A stretch of DNA of 64,000 nt from Chryseobacterium echinoideorum (GTDB taxonomy: Bacteria; Bacteroidota; Bacteroidia; Flavobacteriales; Weeksellaceae). The first letter of the stretch is position 1, and each line of letters starts with the position of its first letter. Both the position numbers and the translations under genes were made by a program. The DNA is taken from positions 496,001 through 560,000 of the forward strand of contig NZ_VKNW01000001.1 in the NCBI RefSeq assembly GCF_007474535.1. The letters are read 5' to 3'. The notes beneath the pieces were generated by a model that was given only the letters and a program-made list of their open reading frames with translations, was not told the DNA's origin and did no database searches. Below are positions 1 to 7,557 of this stretch, piece after piece.

Positions 1-409
1 TTCCCTCAGCCGCAGTATAGCCGGTAATTCCCATTCCGAGGAGAGTGGGGGAGTTGGGCATTGCTCTTACTACTAAAGGATGGTTTAATGATTTCTGAAT
101 TTTTTCGATCTTAATTCCTGCCATGATGGAAAGAACCATCTGGTTTTCTTTCAGTTTAAAATTAAGATTTTCAGAAACTTTTGAGAAATCCTGAGGTTTT
201 ACGGCAATGATAATTAAATCTGCATCCAGATTTTTTACTTCTTCACATACGGATATTTCAGATTTTGGGAACTCTTCTTTTATTTTTGGGATTTTTGAAA
301 TGTTTCTTGTAACCAGATGAAGATTTTCAGGTTTTATCAGTTCATATTTCAGAAATGATTTAGAAAAAGATAAGCCCATATTTCCGGCTCCGATGATGGC
401 GATTTTCAT
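1..409 (-). CDS. proC: Pyrroline-5-carboxylate reductase, N-terminal part (runs off the window)
   Basis: The frame starts at the ATG complementary to 407-409 and stays open to the window edge (about 136 codons), so the C-terminal catalytic part is missing. The start reads MKIAIIGAGNMG, the Rossmann NAD(P)-binding loop of the P5C reductase family. Further on are the family strings IIIAVKPQD and SIMAGI, then VRAMPNSPTLLGMG near the edge. The enzyme performs the last step of proline synthesis (P5C to proline, NADPH) in the cytosol. It lies downstream of the XRE gene on the same strand, with a hairpin between them. Confidence 0.93.
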   Translation of the reverse strand, partial: MKIAIIGAGNMGLSFSKSFLKYELIKPENLHLVTRNISKIPKIKEEFPKSEISVCEEVKNLDADLIIIAVKPQDFSKVSENLNFKLKENQMVLSIMAGIKIEKIQKSLNHPLVVRAMPNSPTLLGMGITGYTAAEG

Positions 410-443
410 ATTTGTGTATAGTTTTGTAAAGTGATTATAACCG

Positions 444-476
444 AAACCTAACAGGTTTTTAAAATCTGTTAGGTTT
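444..476. terminator. Hairpin between XRE gene and proC
   Basis: An 11-bp perfect inverted repeat (444-454 AAACCTAACAG, 466-476 CTGTTAGGTTT) with an 11-nt loop. There is no good T-run on the minus-strand side, so it may be a weak terminator or an mRNA-stabilising hairpin. Confidence 0.4.
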
Positions 477-481
477 TGTGC

Positions 482-874
482 TTATTTCGAAGTTTTAGTT
501 TTCAAAAGAGTTTCTATCAGTTTGCTCTGGCTTTCCATCAATTTTGCCATTTGTTGTTGGTTGTCTAGGATTTTACTAATTAATTCTGGAGAATCATAAC
601 TAATTGTATTATGTGTTGATTCAATAACAAAAAATGGTGAATTTTCAAATTTTGCATTAGATAAATCTAAGTTAGGGATTTGCTCTTTAATCAAATCATA
701 GAAGTCAACTTCAAAAATTTCAGCTATTTTTTTTAAATTTTGCAGAGTGGGTTTTGCCTGTCCTGCTTCCCATTTGTTATAGGCTGATTGAGAAATATCC
801 AGTTGATGGGCAACATCCATCTGAGACCAGCCTTTCTGCTCTCTCAGCTTGCGAAGTTTAGTTTCTAAACTCAT
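482..874 (-). CDS. XRE-family transcriptional regulator
   Basis: 130 residues. Residues 8-62 form a Cro/cI-type helix-turn-helix (GWSQMDVAHQLDISQSAYNK, then WEAG and PTLQNLKKIAEIFEV). Residues 95-130 are a charged amphipathic helix rich in Gln, Lys and Leu, likely for dimerisation. No ligand or peptidase domain is fused. It is divergent from the lipoprotein gene at 1058, and the 183-bp gap carries inverted repeats suitable as operators (917-931, 941-951). Autoregulation or control of the divergent gene is inference. Confidence 0.85.
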   Translation of the reverse strand: MSLETKLRKLREQKGWSQMDVAHQLDISQSAYNKWEAGQAKPTLQNLKKIAEIFEVDFYDLIKEQIPNLDLSNAKFENSPFFVIESTHNTISYDSPELISKILDNQQQMAKLMESQSKLIETLLKTKTSK

Positions 875-916
875 GTTTTTTTATTTTAAACGCTAAAAAT
901 ACTATTTTTTAAAATG

Positions 917-951
917 ACAACCAAAGGTTGTTGATTTTATAACTAATAGTT
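917..951. promoter_or_regulatory. Candidate XRE operator inverted repeats
   Basis: Two palindromes lie in the divergent gap: ACAACC-AAA-GGTTGT at 917-931 and AACTA-A-TAGTT at 941-951. A third, AATCAAA-TTGTT-TTTGATT, is at 993-1011. They overlap or flank where the promoters of the XRE gene and the gene at 1058 must lie. Seen in sequence; operator function is inferred from position. Confidence 0.4.
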
Positions 952-1057
952 GTTGTGAAGTTATTTTGCACAGATTATTTTTGAAAACTGATAATCAAAT
1001 TGTTTTTGATTGCCAAATAATTTTTATATTTAACCTTTAAAAAAAACATCAAATAGC

Positions 1058-2599
1058 ATGAAGAAAAAATTATTTCTCAGGCTCTGCCTGACTCTTGCAG
1101 TCGGTTTCTCGGCGTTCTCCTGCCGCACCGAAGAATTTCACAATGAGGAAGAAACCCACGGTAACGCAGGTTTGCGATTGACTTCCCAAAGAATTTCCCT
1201 CAGCCAAGCCAAGCACAGAACCCAGCTTCTTCCCGATCTTGAAAAAGCAGAAACAGCGATAGAGAAGAAAAAACTTAATGTACAGGGTAAATCGGTAAAC
1301 ATCGGAAACGGAATTACGATTGATACCGATGAGGTGATCTATATGGAAAACGGTCCCGATTATCACACTTATACCTTCAGCGTCATCCGTGACAACGCAC
1401 CTGCCAATGCACCGGTAGAAAATATTCTCATGACACCTAATACAGGCGGAAGCTACAGGGTGTTTCATATTGTTCTCAATCTTACTGAAGGAGACAAAGC
1501 CAAGATTGCTAACAGAGAATATGTAGATTACAAAAATAAACAGCAGGTAACCGAGTTGGCAGGGATCAATCTTTCTTCGCTCACTCAAAAACAAATCTGT
1601 GTCCCACATTATTATTCTTATCCTGTTTCATGTAAAGAAGGTCTTCACGAGCCTGGCGAACCATGTGCTTATGCAGGAACATGGGGAGCTGCTTACTGGG
1701 GATCAATCGTTCTTTATGACTGCTTTGGCGAAGAACCTGAGACATTCATGCCTACACCCATTCCTATTGACGGAGGCGGAGGCGGAGGTGGTGTAAGCCC
1801 GGAAGAAGGAGGGCAAAATCCACCATACGAATGCACCTCTGCCGCTACAGATCCTACACAGGTAGGCTTAGTAAGCCCAACGGGATGCTATATAGGAATG
1901 CCGTCTGAGCCGATTGTAAGACCACAGACACCTTGTAGTAAAATAAAAGCTAAATTTGAAGACACAAAATTTAAAGAAAAATATAATGAGCTGAACAAGC
2001 CTGAAAATTTTGATTTGGATCATGAGAAAGCTTTTATCATGAGGTATCCACCAATAGGAACCAATATTCCCCCTTCCTATTTTCAGGTAGATATGCCACC
2101 TTGTTCTACAAATAATGAAGATACAGTGATGCCAAGTAGTAACGCCGGACTAGCCGGACTTATGCATACCCATACAAATACAACCTGCAGTGGAAATTAT
2201 CCTATAAAAGTACCGTCACCTGTAGATATTAAATATCTGCTGAATACACTTTTATCACAAGCCAACCAGTATACAGGCAGTTATTCTAATGCCTATTCCA
2301 TAACGATAACTTCCGAAGGAAGCTATATGCTAATGTATACAGGAACAAATTATCCTGGTTCGCTTAATTATGATACTGTAACAAAATTGAAAGAAGATTA
2401 CACAAAAGCCTTTCAAGATTTATACTCATATAAGGATAATATAACACAATCAGATATAGAAAAACTTTTCACTAAATTTATGAAAGAAAAAATCAATAAG
2501 CCGGGATTGGAAGTGTATAGAGTAACTCCGACATCTGCTGTAAAGTTAGAATATGATCCTAATTCACCTAATTCTGTAAAACAAACACCTTGTCCTTAA
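1058..2599 (+). CDS. Modular lipoprotein with Gly linker and C-terminal JAMM-like domain
   Basis: 513 residues. The N-terminus is a lipoprotein signal with lipobox Cys22 (SAFSC), so the protein probably reaches the envelope. Residues 23-235 form a Cys-containing region I cannot name. A Gly run (239-245) links to a second part from about 255. In the C-terminal part, H370-x-H372 followed by P386-S387-x-x-D390 matches the JAMM/MPN+ metal-binding pattern H-x-H...PSxxD; E323 is a possible upstream Glu. Base composition drops from GC-richer in the first half to clearly AT-rich after about 1930, so the two halves look to have different histories. The final 40 residues recur as a detached fragment at 3215-3346. 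It is followed at 17 bp by three DUF6705-type genes. Peptidase or deubiquitinase-like activity is unproven; the modular build resembles polymorphic effectors. Confidence 0.7.
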   Translation: MKKKLFLRLCLTLAVGFSAFSCRTEEFHNEEETHGNAGLRLTSQRISLSQAKHRTQLLPDLEKAETAIEKKKLNVQGKSVNIGNGITIDTDEVIYMENGPDYHTYTFSVIRDNAPANAPVENILMTPNTGGSYRVFHIVLNLTEGDKAKIANREYVDYKNKQQVTELAGINLSSLTQKQICVPHYYSYPVSCKEGLHEPGEPCAYAGTWGAAYWGSIVLYDCFGEEPETFMPTPIPIDGGGGGGGVSPEEGGQNPPYECTSAATDPTQVGLVSPTGCYIGMPSEPIVRPQTPCSKIKAKFEDTKFKEKYNELNKPENFDLDHEKAFIMRYPPIGTNIPPSYFQVDMPPCSTNNEDTVMPSSNAGLAGLMHTHTNTTCSGNYPIKVPSPVDIKYLLNTLLSQANQYTGSYSNAYSITITSEGSYMLMYTGTNYPGSLNYDTVTKLKEDYTKAFQDLYSYKDNITQSDIEKLFTKFMKEKINKPGLEVYRVTPTSAVKLEYDPNSPNSVKQTPCP

Positions 2600-2616
2600 A
2601 TCTAAAAATAAAGAAA

Positions 2617-3177
2617 ATGAAAAAAATATCTTTAATAATACTTATAACTATTACTGTAAGTTGCCAAGCTCAGACATATCCGTTAAGAACTTTTACAGAA
2701 ATTCCTGAAAATTCCTATTTGAAAGATACTAATAATGAACTTCCAGCTTATGAGGGAACATGGAAAGGAGTTTGGAATAATAAAATTATTTATGTAACTT
2801 TTAAAAAACTTGAACATCTTTATATTGACACTTTTAAAGCATATAGAGATATATTAGTAGCTAAATTTAAAGTAACAGATGTATCTGGAATGATTTTATT
2901 TGATAATACTAATTTGCCTGATACTAATACAAAGATTAAAGGAATAGGGAGATTTAGAAAAGCAGATGATAAATATCCCTTTTCTTATGTAGATATGGAC
3001 TTGTGTCAGAGGTCGGGGGTAATACTTATCAATTTCACAGATACTACCAAAACAAAACTTCAATGGAGCTATTCTCAGGATGAGAATTTTATAGAACCTG
3101 ATTGTTTTTATTATAATTATGCGCCACAAGATTATCCACAACCATTACCAAAAAATATTGTTTTGACAAAACAATAA
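2617..3177 (+). CDS. DUF6705-type exported protein, copy A
   Basis: 186 residues from the ATG at 2617; an upstream TTG at 2590 in frame overlaps the preceding gene and would add 9 residues before a good signal peptide, so I prefer 2617. The signal ends around VSCQAQ; the Cys makes either lipoprotein or SPI processing possible. The mature part begins TYPLRTFTEIPENSYLKD and holds the strongly conserved NELPAYEGTWKG string shared with the two later copies, DLC, FTDTTKTKL, a late DC pair and terminal LTKQ. The name DUF6705 is from memory of similar Chryseobacterium proteins. The single EGTWKG-W-NK strand pattern suggests a small beta-barrel or sandwich. It is cotranscribed with the JAMM-like lipoprotein. 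Confidence 0.75.
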   Translation: MKKISLIILITITVSCQAQTYPLRTFTEIPENSYLKDTNNELPAYEGTWKGVWNNKIIYVTFKKLEHLYIDTFKAYRDILVAKFKVTDVSGMILFDNTNLPDTNTKIKGIGRFRKADDKYPFSYVDMDLCQRSGVILINFTDTTKTKLQWSYSQDENFIEPDCFYYNYAPQDYPQPLPKNIVLTKQ

Positions 3178-3180
3178 AAT

Positions 3181-3205
3181 AAACCTCCTTTCTGGAGGTT
3201 TTTAA
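3181..3205 (+). terminator. Terminator after DUF6705 copy A
   Basis: Perfect 8-bp stem AAACCTCC (3181-3188) and GGAGGTTT (3194-3201), 5-nt loop, followed by a short T tract. Confidence 0.7.
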
Positions 3206-3214
3206 TTAAGGGCA

Positions 3215-3346
3215 CATAAATTCATGAAAGAAAAAGTTAATATCAACGGATTGGAAGTTTATAGCATTGATAAAACAACAGGGAGTGCTACTAAACTTGA
3301 ATATAATGGAAAAGATAATCCAATGAAAACAACACCCTGCCCTTAA
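3215..3346 (+). pseudogene. Detached C-terminal fragment of a JAMM-lipoprotein paralog
   Basis: The frame holds HKF and then 40 residues from the ATG at 3224 (MKEKVNINGLEVYSIDK..., ending KTTPCP, TAA at 3344-3346). This aligns end to end with the last 39 residues of the 1058-2599 protein (MKEKINKPGLEVYRV..., ending KQTPCP), including conserved KLEY. An in-frame stop lies at 3203-3205, just past the terminator, so nothing upstream survives. It has no signal peptide and sits directly before DUF6705 copy B, exactly as the full gene sits before copy A. It is therefore a remnant of a duplicated [lipoprotein 3' end + DUF6705] unit. Whether the 40-residue frame is translated is unknown. Confidence 0.7.
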
Positions 3347-3366
3347 AATTTAACCATTATTATATT

Positions 3367-3912
3367 ATGAAAAATTTACTTTTAATTATATTATTTAGCA
3401 CAGCAGTTTTATGTACAGCACAAGTTTATTCGTTAAGACCTATAGAAATTAGTCTTCCTGAAAATTCATATCAAAAGGATATTGATAACGAACTACCAGC
3501 TTATGAAGGCACTTGGAAAGGAACATGGGATAATAAAACTATTTATATTACTTTCAAAAAAATCACTAATAAATATGATACACATTTTAAATATTACAAA
3601 GATTACTTAATTGGAAAATTTAAGGTTTTAGATTCTAATGGCTTAATCCTTTTTGATAACACTTATCTTTCTGATGATAATGCTAAAATTACAGGAGTAA
3701 ACTTTAGGAAATACGGGGATAAGTATGCGTTAATTTACGTTGATACTGATCTTTGTAATACTTCTGGGAGTATAAAAATAGGTTTTACTGATTTTACCAA
3801 GACTAAATTAAACTGGAACTACTATTATCGTAATGAGATTGTAACTGTTGATTGTCCTTACACAGCGATTCCGCAACCTTTGCCGGAAGAGATTGTTCTG
3901 ACCAAGCAGTAA
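3367..3912 (+). CDS. DUF6705-type exported protein, copy B
   Basis: 181 residues with a clear signal peptide (MKNLLLIILFSTAVLCTAQ). It shares NELPAYEGTWKG, KFKVLDSNG, FDNT, DLC, SG, FTD-TKTKL-W and LPEEIVLTKQ with copies A and C. Its signal-peptide DNA is identical to that of copy C over about 33 nt, so B and C duplicated more recently than A. Its stop overlaps the start of copy C (TAATG at 3910-3914), so the two are translationally coupled. Function unknown; in this context it could be a protective partner of the lipoprotein's C-terminal domain (inference). Confidence 0.78.
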   Translation: MKNLLLIILFSTAVLCTAQVYSLRPIEISLPENSYQKDIDNELPAYEGTWKGTWDNKTIYITFKKITNKYDTHFKYYKDYLIGKFKVLDSNGLILFDNTYLSDDNAKITGVNFRKYGDKYALIYVDTDLCNTSGSIKIGFTDFTKTKLNWNYYYRNEIVTVDCPYTAIPQPLPEEIVLTKQ

Positions 3913-4460
3913 TGAAGAATATACTTTTAATTATATTATTTAGCACAGCAGTTTCACTTACAGCACAGATATATCCTTTGAGAACTTATACAGAGATTCC
4001 GAATAATACCTATCTTAAAGACACCAATAACGAACTTCCTGCTTATGAAGGAACTTGGAAAGGAATTTGGGATAATAAAATTCTTTTTATAACATTTAAA
4101 AAAATTACTAATAAGTATAATGAGAATTTAAAATATTATAAAGATAATTTAATTGCAAAATTTAAAGTTTTAGATTCGAATGGTGTAGTGCTTTTTGACA
4201 ATACATTTCTTTCTGATGATAATGCGGAAATCTGGGGTGGAAAATTTAGAAAAGCGGATGATAAGTATTCTTTGGTATATATTGATAATGATCTGTGTGG
4301 AACTTCGGGAAACATAAGAATAAGTTTCACCGATTCTACAAAAACAAAATTGAACTGGAATTTGTATTTTGGCAGTAATATGATTACGGATGATTGTCAA
4401 TATTATTATAGTGAAATTCCTCAATCATTGCCTGAAGAAATTATTTTGACTAAGCAATAA
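3912..4460 (+). CDS. DUF6705-type exported protein, copy C
   Basis: 182 residues from the ATG at 3912; the frame stays open upstream inside copy B, but MKNILLIILFSTAVSLTAQ is a proper signal peptide and matches copy B. The mature part keeps all conserved blocks of the family and ends LPEEIILTKQ. It differs from B mainly in the stretch following the signal peptide and in the region before the final DC pair. Last gene of the array; a strong terminator follows. Confidence 0.78.
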   Translation: MKNILLIILFSTAVSLTAQIYPLRTYTEIPNNTYLKDTNNELPAYEGTWKGIWDNKILFITFKKITNKYNENLKYYKDNLIAKFKVLDSNGVVLFDNTFLSDDNAEIWGGKFRKADDKYSLVYIDNDLCGTSGNIRISFTDSTKTKLNWNLYFGSNMITDDCQYYYSEIPQSLPEEIILTKQ

Positions 4461-4468
4461 TAAAATGG

Positions 4469-4498
4469 AAGACTGCTTTTTTGAAAGCAGTCTTTTTT
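4469..4498 (+). terminator. Terminator of the DUF6705 array
   Basis: 9-bp stem GACTGCTTT (4471-4479) and AAAGCAGTC (4484-4492), followed by six T. Confidence 0.8.
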
Positions 4499-4573
4499 GA
4501 TATTAGAATTTACAGAAGCAGAGAAATGTACAGCTATTGTCCTGTAAAAATCTCAAAATACAGGTTTGTATCT

Positions 4574-5587
4574 TTAAATAATATTCACCTCCCTTTCCAG
4601 TTCAATCCCGAATTTTTCATGTACAGAATTAATGATTTCTGTGGAAAAATCAAAAATTTCCTGTCCGGTTGCGTTTCCGGTTGTGTTTACAATCACCAAA
4701 GCCTGTAATTTGTGGGAAGCTGCGTTTCCGATTTGTTTTCCTTTCCAGCCGCATTGTTCGATGAGCCAGCCAGCCGGGACTTTTACAAGATCTCCGCTCG
4801 GATATCCCGGAATGTTGTTAAATTTCTCTTGTAGTTTTTTAAACTGAGCTAAAGGAATAGTCGGATTTTTGAAAAAACTTCCGGCATTTCCAATCTGTTT
4901 AGGATCCGGTAATTTGCTTTGACGGATATTGATGACCGCTCTGGAAACATCCTGAATGGTTGGGTTTTGTATTCCTAAATGATTGAGTTCTGTTTGTATA
5001 GCTCCGTACTCGGTTTTTACGGTGTGATTGTGTGTTGTTAATTTAAAAGTGACCTCTAAAATAACATATTTACCTTTTCCCTCCTGTTTGAAAATGGAAT
5101 CTCTATAACCAAAACGACATTTTTCGAGATCAAATCTTTCTTTTTCAACAGTTTCACGGTTTAAAACTTTACATTCAACAAAAACATCTTTTATTTCTGT
5201 TCCGTAAGCTCCGATATTCTGCATGGGTGAAGTTCCGACATTTCCTGGAATCAGGGATAAATTTTCCAGTCCGCCATAATTTTTATCAAGGCAGAAAACT
5301 ACCAATTCGTGCCAGTTTTCTCCTGCTTTTGCGGTGATTAATACTTCATTTTCATTCAGAATTTTTTCAGAAATTCCTTTTAAATTAAGTTTCACTGCAA
5401 TTCCGTCGAAATCTTTAGTCAGCAAAATATTGCTTCCACCTCCTATAAACAGGAGCGGGAGAGATTGGGTATTGGAAAGTTTAAGGGTTTCTCTTAATTC
5501 GTCAACAGAATTGATCTCAACAAAATATTTTGCTTTAGCATCAACTCCGAAAGTATTATAGGGTTTTAAAGAAAAATTTTCCTGCAT
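4574..5587 (-). CDS. murB: UDP-N-acetylenolpyruvoylglucosamine reductase
   Basis: 337 residues, full length for the type I (E. coli-like) MurB family. It reduces UDP-GlcNAc-enolpyruvate to UDP-MurNAc with NADPH and FAD in the cytosol, committing to peptidoglycan. Visible motifs: FAD-loop GGGSN (49-53), IPGNVGTSPMQNIGAYG (114-129), the YR pair of type I enzymes (161-162), catalytic serine in NAGSFFKNP (S237) and VPAGWLIEQCGWKG. The start overlaps the stop of the upstream lipoprotein gene (TAATG), so translation is coupled. Confidence 0.97.
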   Translation of the reverse strand: MQENFSLKPYNTFGVDAKAKYFVEINSVDELRETLKLSNTQSLPLLFIGGGSNILLTKDFDGIAVKLNLKGISEKILNENEVLITAKAGENWHELVVFCLDKNYGGLENLSLIPGNVGTSPMQNIGAYGTEIKDVFVECKVLNRETVEKERFDLEKCRFGYRDSIFKQEGKGKYVILEVTFKLTTHNHTVKTEYGAIQTELNHLGIQNPTIQDVSRAVINIRQSKLPDPKQIGNAGSFFKNPTIPLAQFKKLQEKFNNIPGYPSGDLVKVPAGWLIEQCGWKGKQIGNAASHKLQALVIVNTTGNATGQEIFDFSTEIINSVHEKFGIELEREVNII

Positions 5588-6087
5588 TATAGTTGAGGTG
5601 TTTTTGCAGTTGTCTGCTGTTTTTGAGAAAGAATTTTTCCCAGTTTTTGTTTAAAGTTTTCCAGTTGGTAATAATTAACGTCATTGTATGCATTGACGTA
5701 GATGTGAGATTTTTTGTTGGTTTTGATGATAAAAGTTTCATCAATCCCGTCAAGATGCTGAATACTGGGAGAACTACGGATGCTGTCAAGATTTTTCAGC
5801 TTAAATGAAGAGGTAAGAGAATCCCAGGACGAAATATTTACCGCATTTTTCCAATTTGTGTTTTGGGCTGGCTTTGAAGTTCCGCTTTCAAAAAATATAG
5901 AATCTTTGCGGATTTTTATGATTTCGTAAAAACCGTTTCTTCCGCCAATATGAGAAATGTTGATTGATTCTATTTTTTCCGGTTCTGTATTTTGTTTTTC
6001 TGTGTTTTTATTTTCACAAGAAAAAAAAATCAGCAGTAAAAACCATGAAAAAAAACTTTTCCAAATTTTTATTTTTACTGCTGACAT
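5587..6087 (-). CDS. Hypothetical lipoprotein
   Basis: 166 residues from the ATG at 6087; the frame extends to 6153 but that would place 22 residues before the signal and overlap the aminotransferase gene. Signal SWFLLLIFFSC gives a lipobox. The mature part starts with a Lys/Asn/Glu-rich spacer (ENKNTEKQNTEPEK) and contains no domain I recognise. Operon order is aminotransferase (10 bp upstream), this gene, murB (overlapping). Function unknown. Confidence 0.7.
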   Translation of the reverse strand: MSAVKIKIWKSFFSWFLLLIFFSCENKNTEKQNTEPEKIESINISHIGGRNGFYEIIKIRKDSIFFESGTSKPAQNTNWKNAVNISSWDSLTSSFKLKNLDSIRSSPSIQHLDGIDETFIIKTNKKSHIYVNAYNDVNYYQLENFKQKLGKILSQKQQTTAKTPQL

Positions 6088-6097
6088 TGACTTGCTA

Positions 6098-7303
6098 TTA
6101 GATGTTAAAATCCAATTTATATTTTTCCAGTGCATTTCTAAGGATTTCAGCACTTTTTATCAAATCTTCTTCTTTAAGAACGTAAGCGATTCTCACCTGT
6201 TTTTTTCCAAGTTCAGGATTGCTGTAAAATCCTCCTGCAGGAGCAACCATAATGGTTTCATTGTTTAATGAATATTTTTCCAGCAGCCATTGGGCAAACT
6301 TTTCGGTATCATCTACCGGAAGCTCTGCTACACAGTAAAATGCGCCTTTTGGTTTTGGACAAATTACTCCCGGAATTGAGTTCAGAAGATCTACCAGAAT
6401 ATTTCTTCTGTGAGTATATTCTTCTCTTACCGATCTGATGTAAGCGCCGTCATTCTGGTGAGCTGCTGTTGCTGCAATCTGACCTAAAAGTACGGGGCTC
6501 AATCTTGCCTGAGCGAAAAGCATCGCCGCATCACGTATTTTCTTGGAACGGGTAATCAGGCATCCGATTCTTACACCGCACATAGAATATCTTTTTGATT
6601 CTGAATCTATAATAATGCAGTTTTCGCTCAACTCAGGAAATGCAAACATGGAAATCTGCTGTTTTCCATCATAAACATATTCTCTGTAAACTTCGTCAGA
6701 TATGACAACGATGTCGTATTTCAAAGCAATTTCAGCTAATTTTTGTAATTCTTCACGAGTGTAAAGATATCCGGTTGGATTTCCGGGGTTGCAGATGACA
6801 ATTGCTCTTGTTTTAGGAGTGATTTTTTTTTCAAACTCTTCAATTGGAGGCAGTGCAAAGCCGGTATCAATAGAAGAAGGTATCGCCACTACATTGACAT
6901 TGAAAGTACTTGTGAAGCCGTTATAATTAGCATAATAAGGCTCCGGAATGATTACCTCATCACCGTCATCACAAAGAGTGGAGATGGCAAAATTCAACGC
7001 TTCTGATCCTCCGTTGGTCACAATAAAATTGTCCGGTGTAAGATCTGTAAAATCTAAAGAATGATAATATTCTGTAAGGGCTTTTCTGTATTCGATATTA
7101 CCCTCGGAAAGAGCATATTCTAAAACTTTTAAATCAATATTTTTAAGAGCATTAATAGCAGTTTCCGGTGTTTCTATGTCTGGCTGACCAATATTGAGAT
7201 GGTAGACTTTGGTACCTCTCTGTTTTGCCTGTAAGGCAAAAGGAACCAGTTTTCTTACCGGTGAGGGCGGCATATTTTGCGCTCTGTTTGAAATGTTTGG
7301 CAT
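6098..7303 (-). CDS. PLP-dependent class I aminotransferase (aspartate aminotransferase-like)
   Basis: 401 residues, fold type I. PLP lysine K237 sits in SESKRYSMCG and the substrate-carboxylate arginine follows in GVRIG (R245). CNPGNPTGYLY holds the N172 contact with the cofactor, and D203-x-x-Y206 matches the ring-N and ring-O contacts (SDEVYREYVYDG). This pattern is typical of the Igamma aspartate/aromatic aminotransferase group; the exact amino-acid substrate cannot be read from sequence. First gene of the three-gene operon ending in murB. Confidence 0.9.
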   Translation of the reverse strand: MPNISNRAQNMPPSPVRKLVPFALQAKQRGTKVYHLNIGQPDIETPETAINALKNIDLKVLEYALSEGNIEYRKALTEYYHSLDFTDLTPDNFIVTNGGSEALNFAISTLCDDGDEVIIPEPYYANYNGFTSTFNVNVVAIPSSIDTGFALPPIEEFEKKITPKTRAIVICNPGNPTGYLYTREELQKLAEIALKYDIVVISDEVYREYVYDGKQQISMFAFPELSENCIIIDSESKRYSMCGVRIGCLITRSKKIRDAAMLFAQARLSPVLLGQIAATAAHQNDGAYIRSVREEYTHRRNILVDLLNSIPGVICPKPKGAFYCVAELPVDDTEKFAQWLLEKYSLNNETIMVAPAGGFYSNPELGKKQVRIAYVLKEEDLIKSAEILRNALEKYKLDFNI

Positions 7304-7527
7304 TGTCTAAAAATTTGTATGGCAAAAATAGGAAATTATTTTATCTCTTATGATGACTTTTAACGGCTAATTATTATTTCATTAATGATTATTGTGTGTT
7401 TGTTAAATGTTTGCTTTTAGTGTGTTTATTTTTATTGTAATCAATTTTATATTATATATACATTATTGATATTGTTTAATTTTTAAAAATAATTTAATTT
7501 GTTATATGCTTGCTAAAAATTTATTCA

Positions 7528-7535
7528 TAGTTTTG
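7528..7535 (+). promoter_or_regulatory. -7 box of the T9SS adhesin gene
   Basis: TAGTTTTG followed by C, matching the Bacteroidota TAnnTTTG element, 22 nt before the ATG at 7558. No well-spaced TTG at -33. The rest of the 254-bp gap (7304-7557) is very AT-rich and shows nothing else. Confidence 0.45.
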
Positions 7536-7557
7536 CGTTAAACTAATAAGATATTTT

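Noticed and set aside
1070..1609. 179-codon open frame on the minus strand across the JAMM-like lipoprotein gene
   Set aside because: Antisense shadow; no RBS or domain, and the plus-strand gene has signal peptide and conserved motifs.
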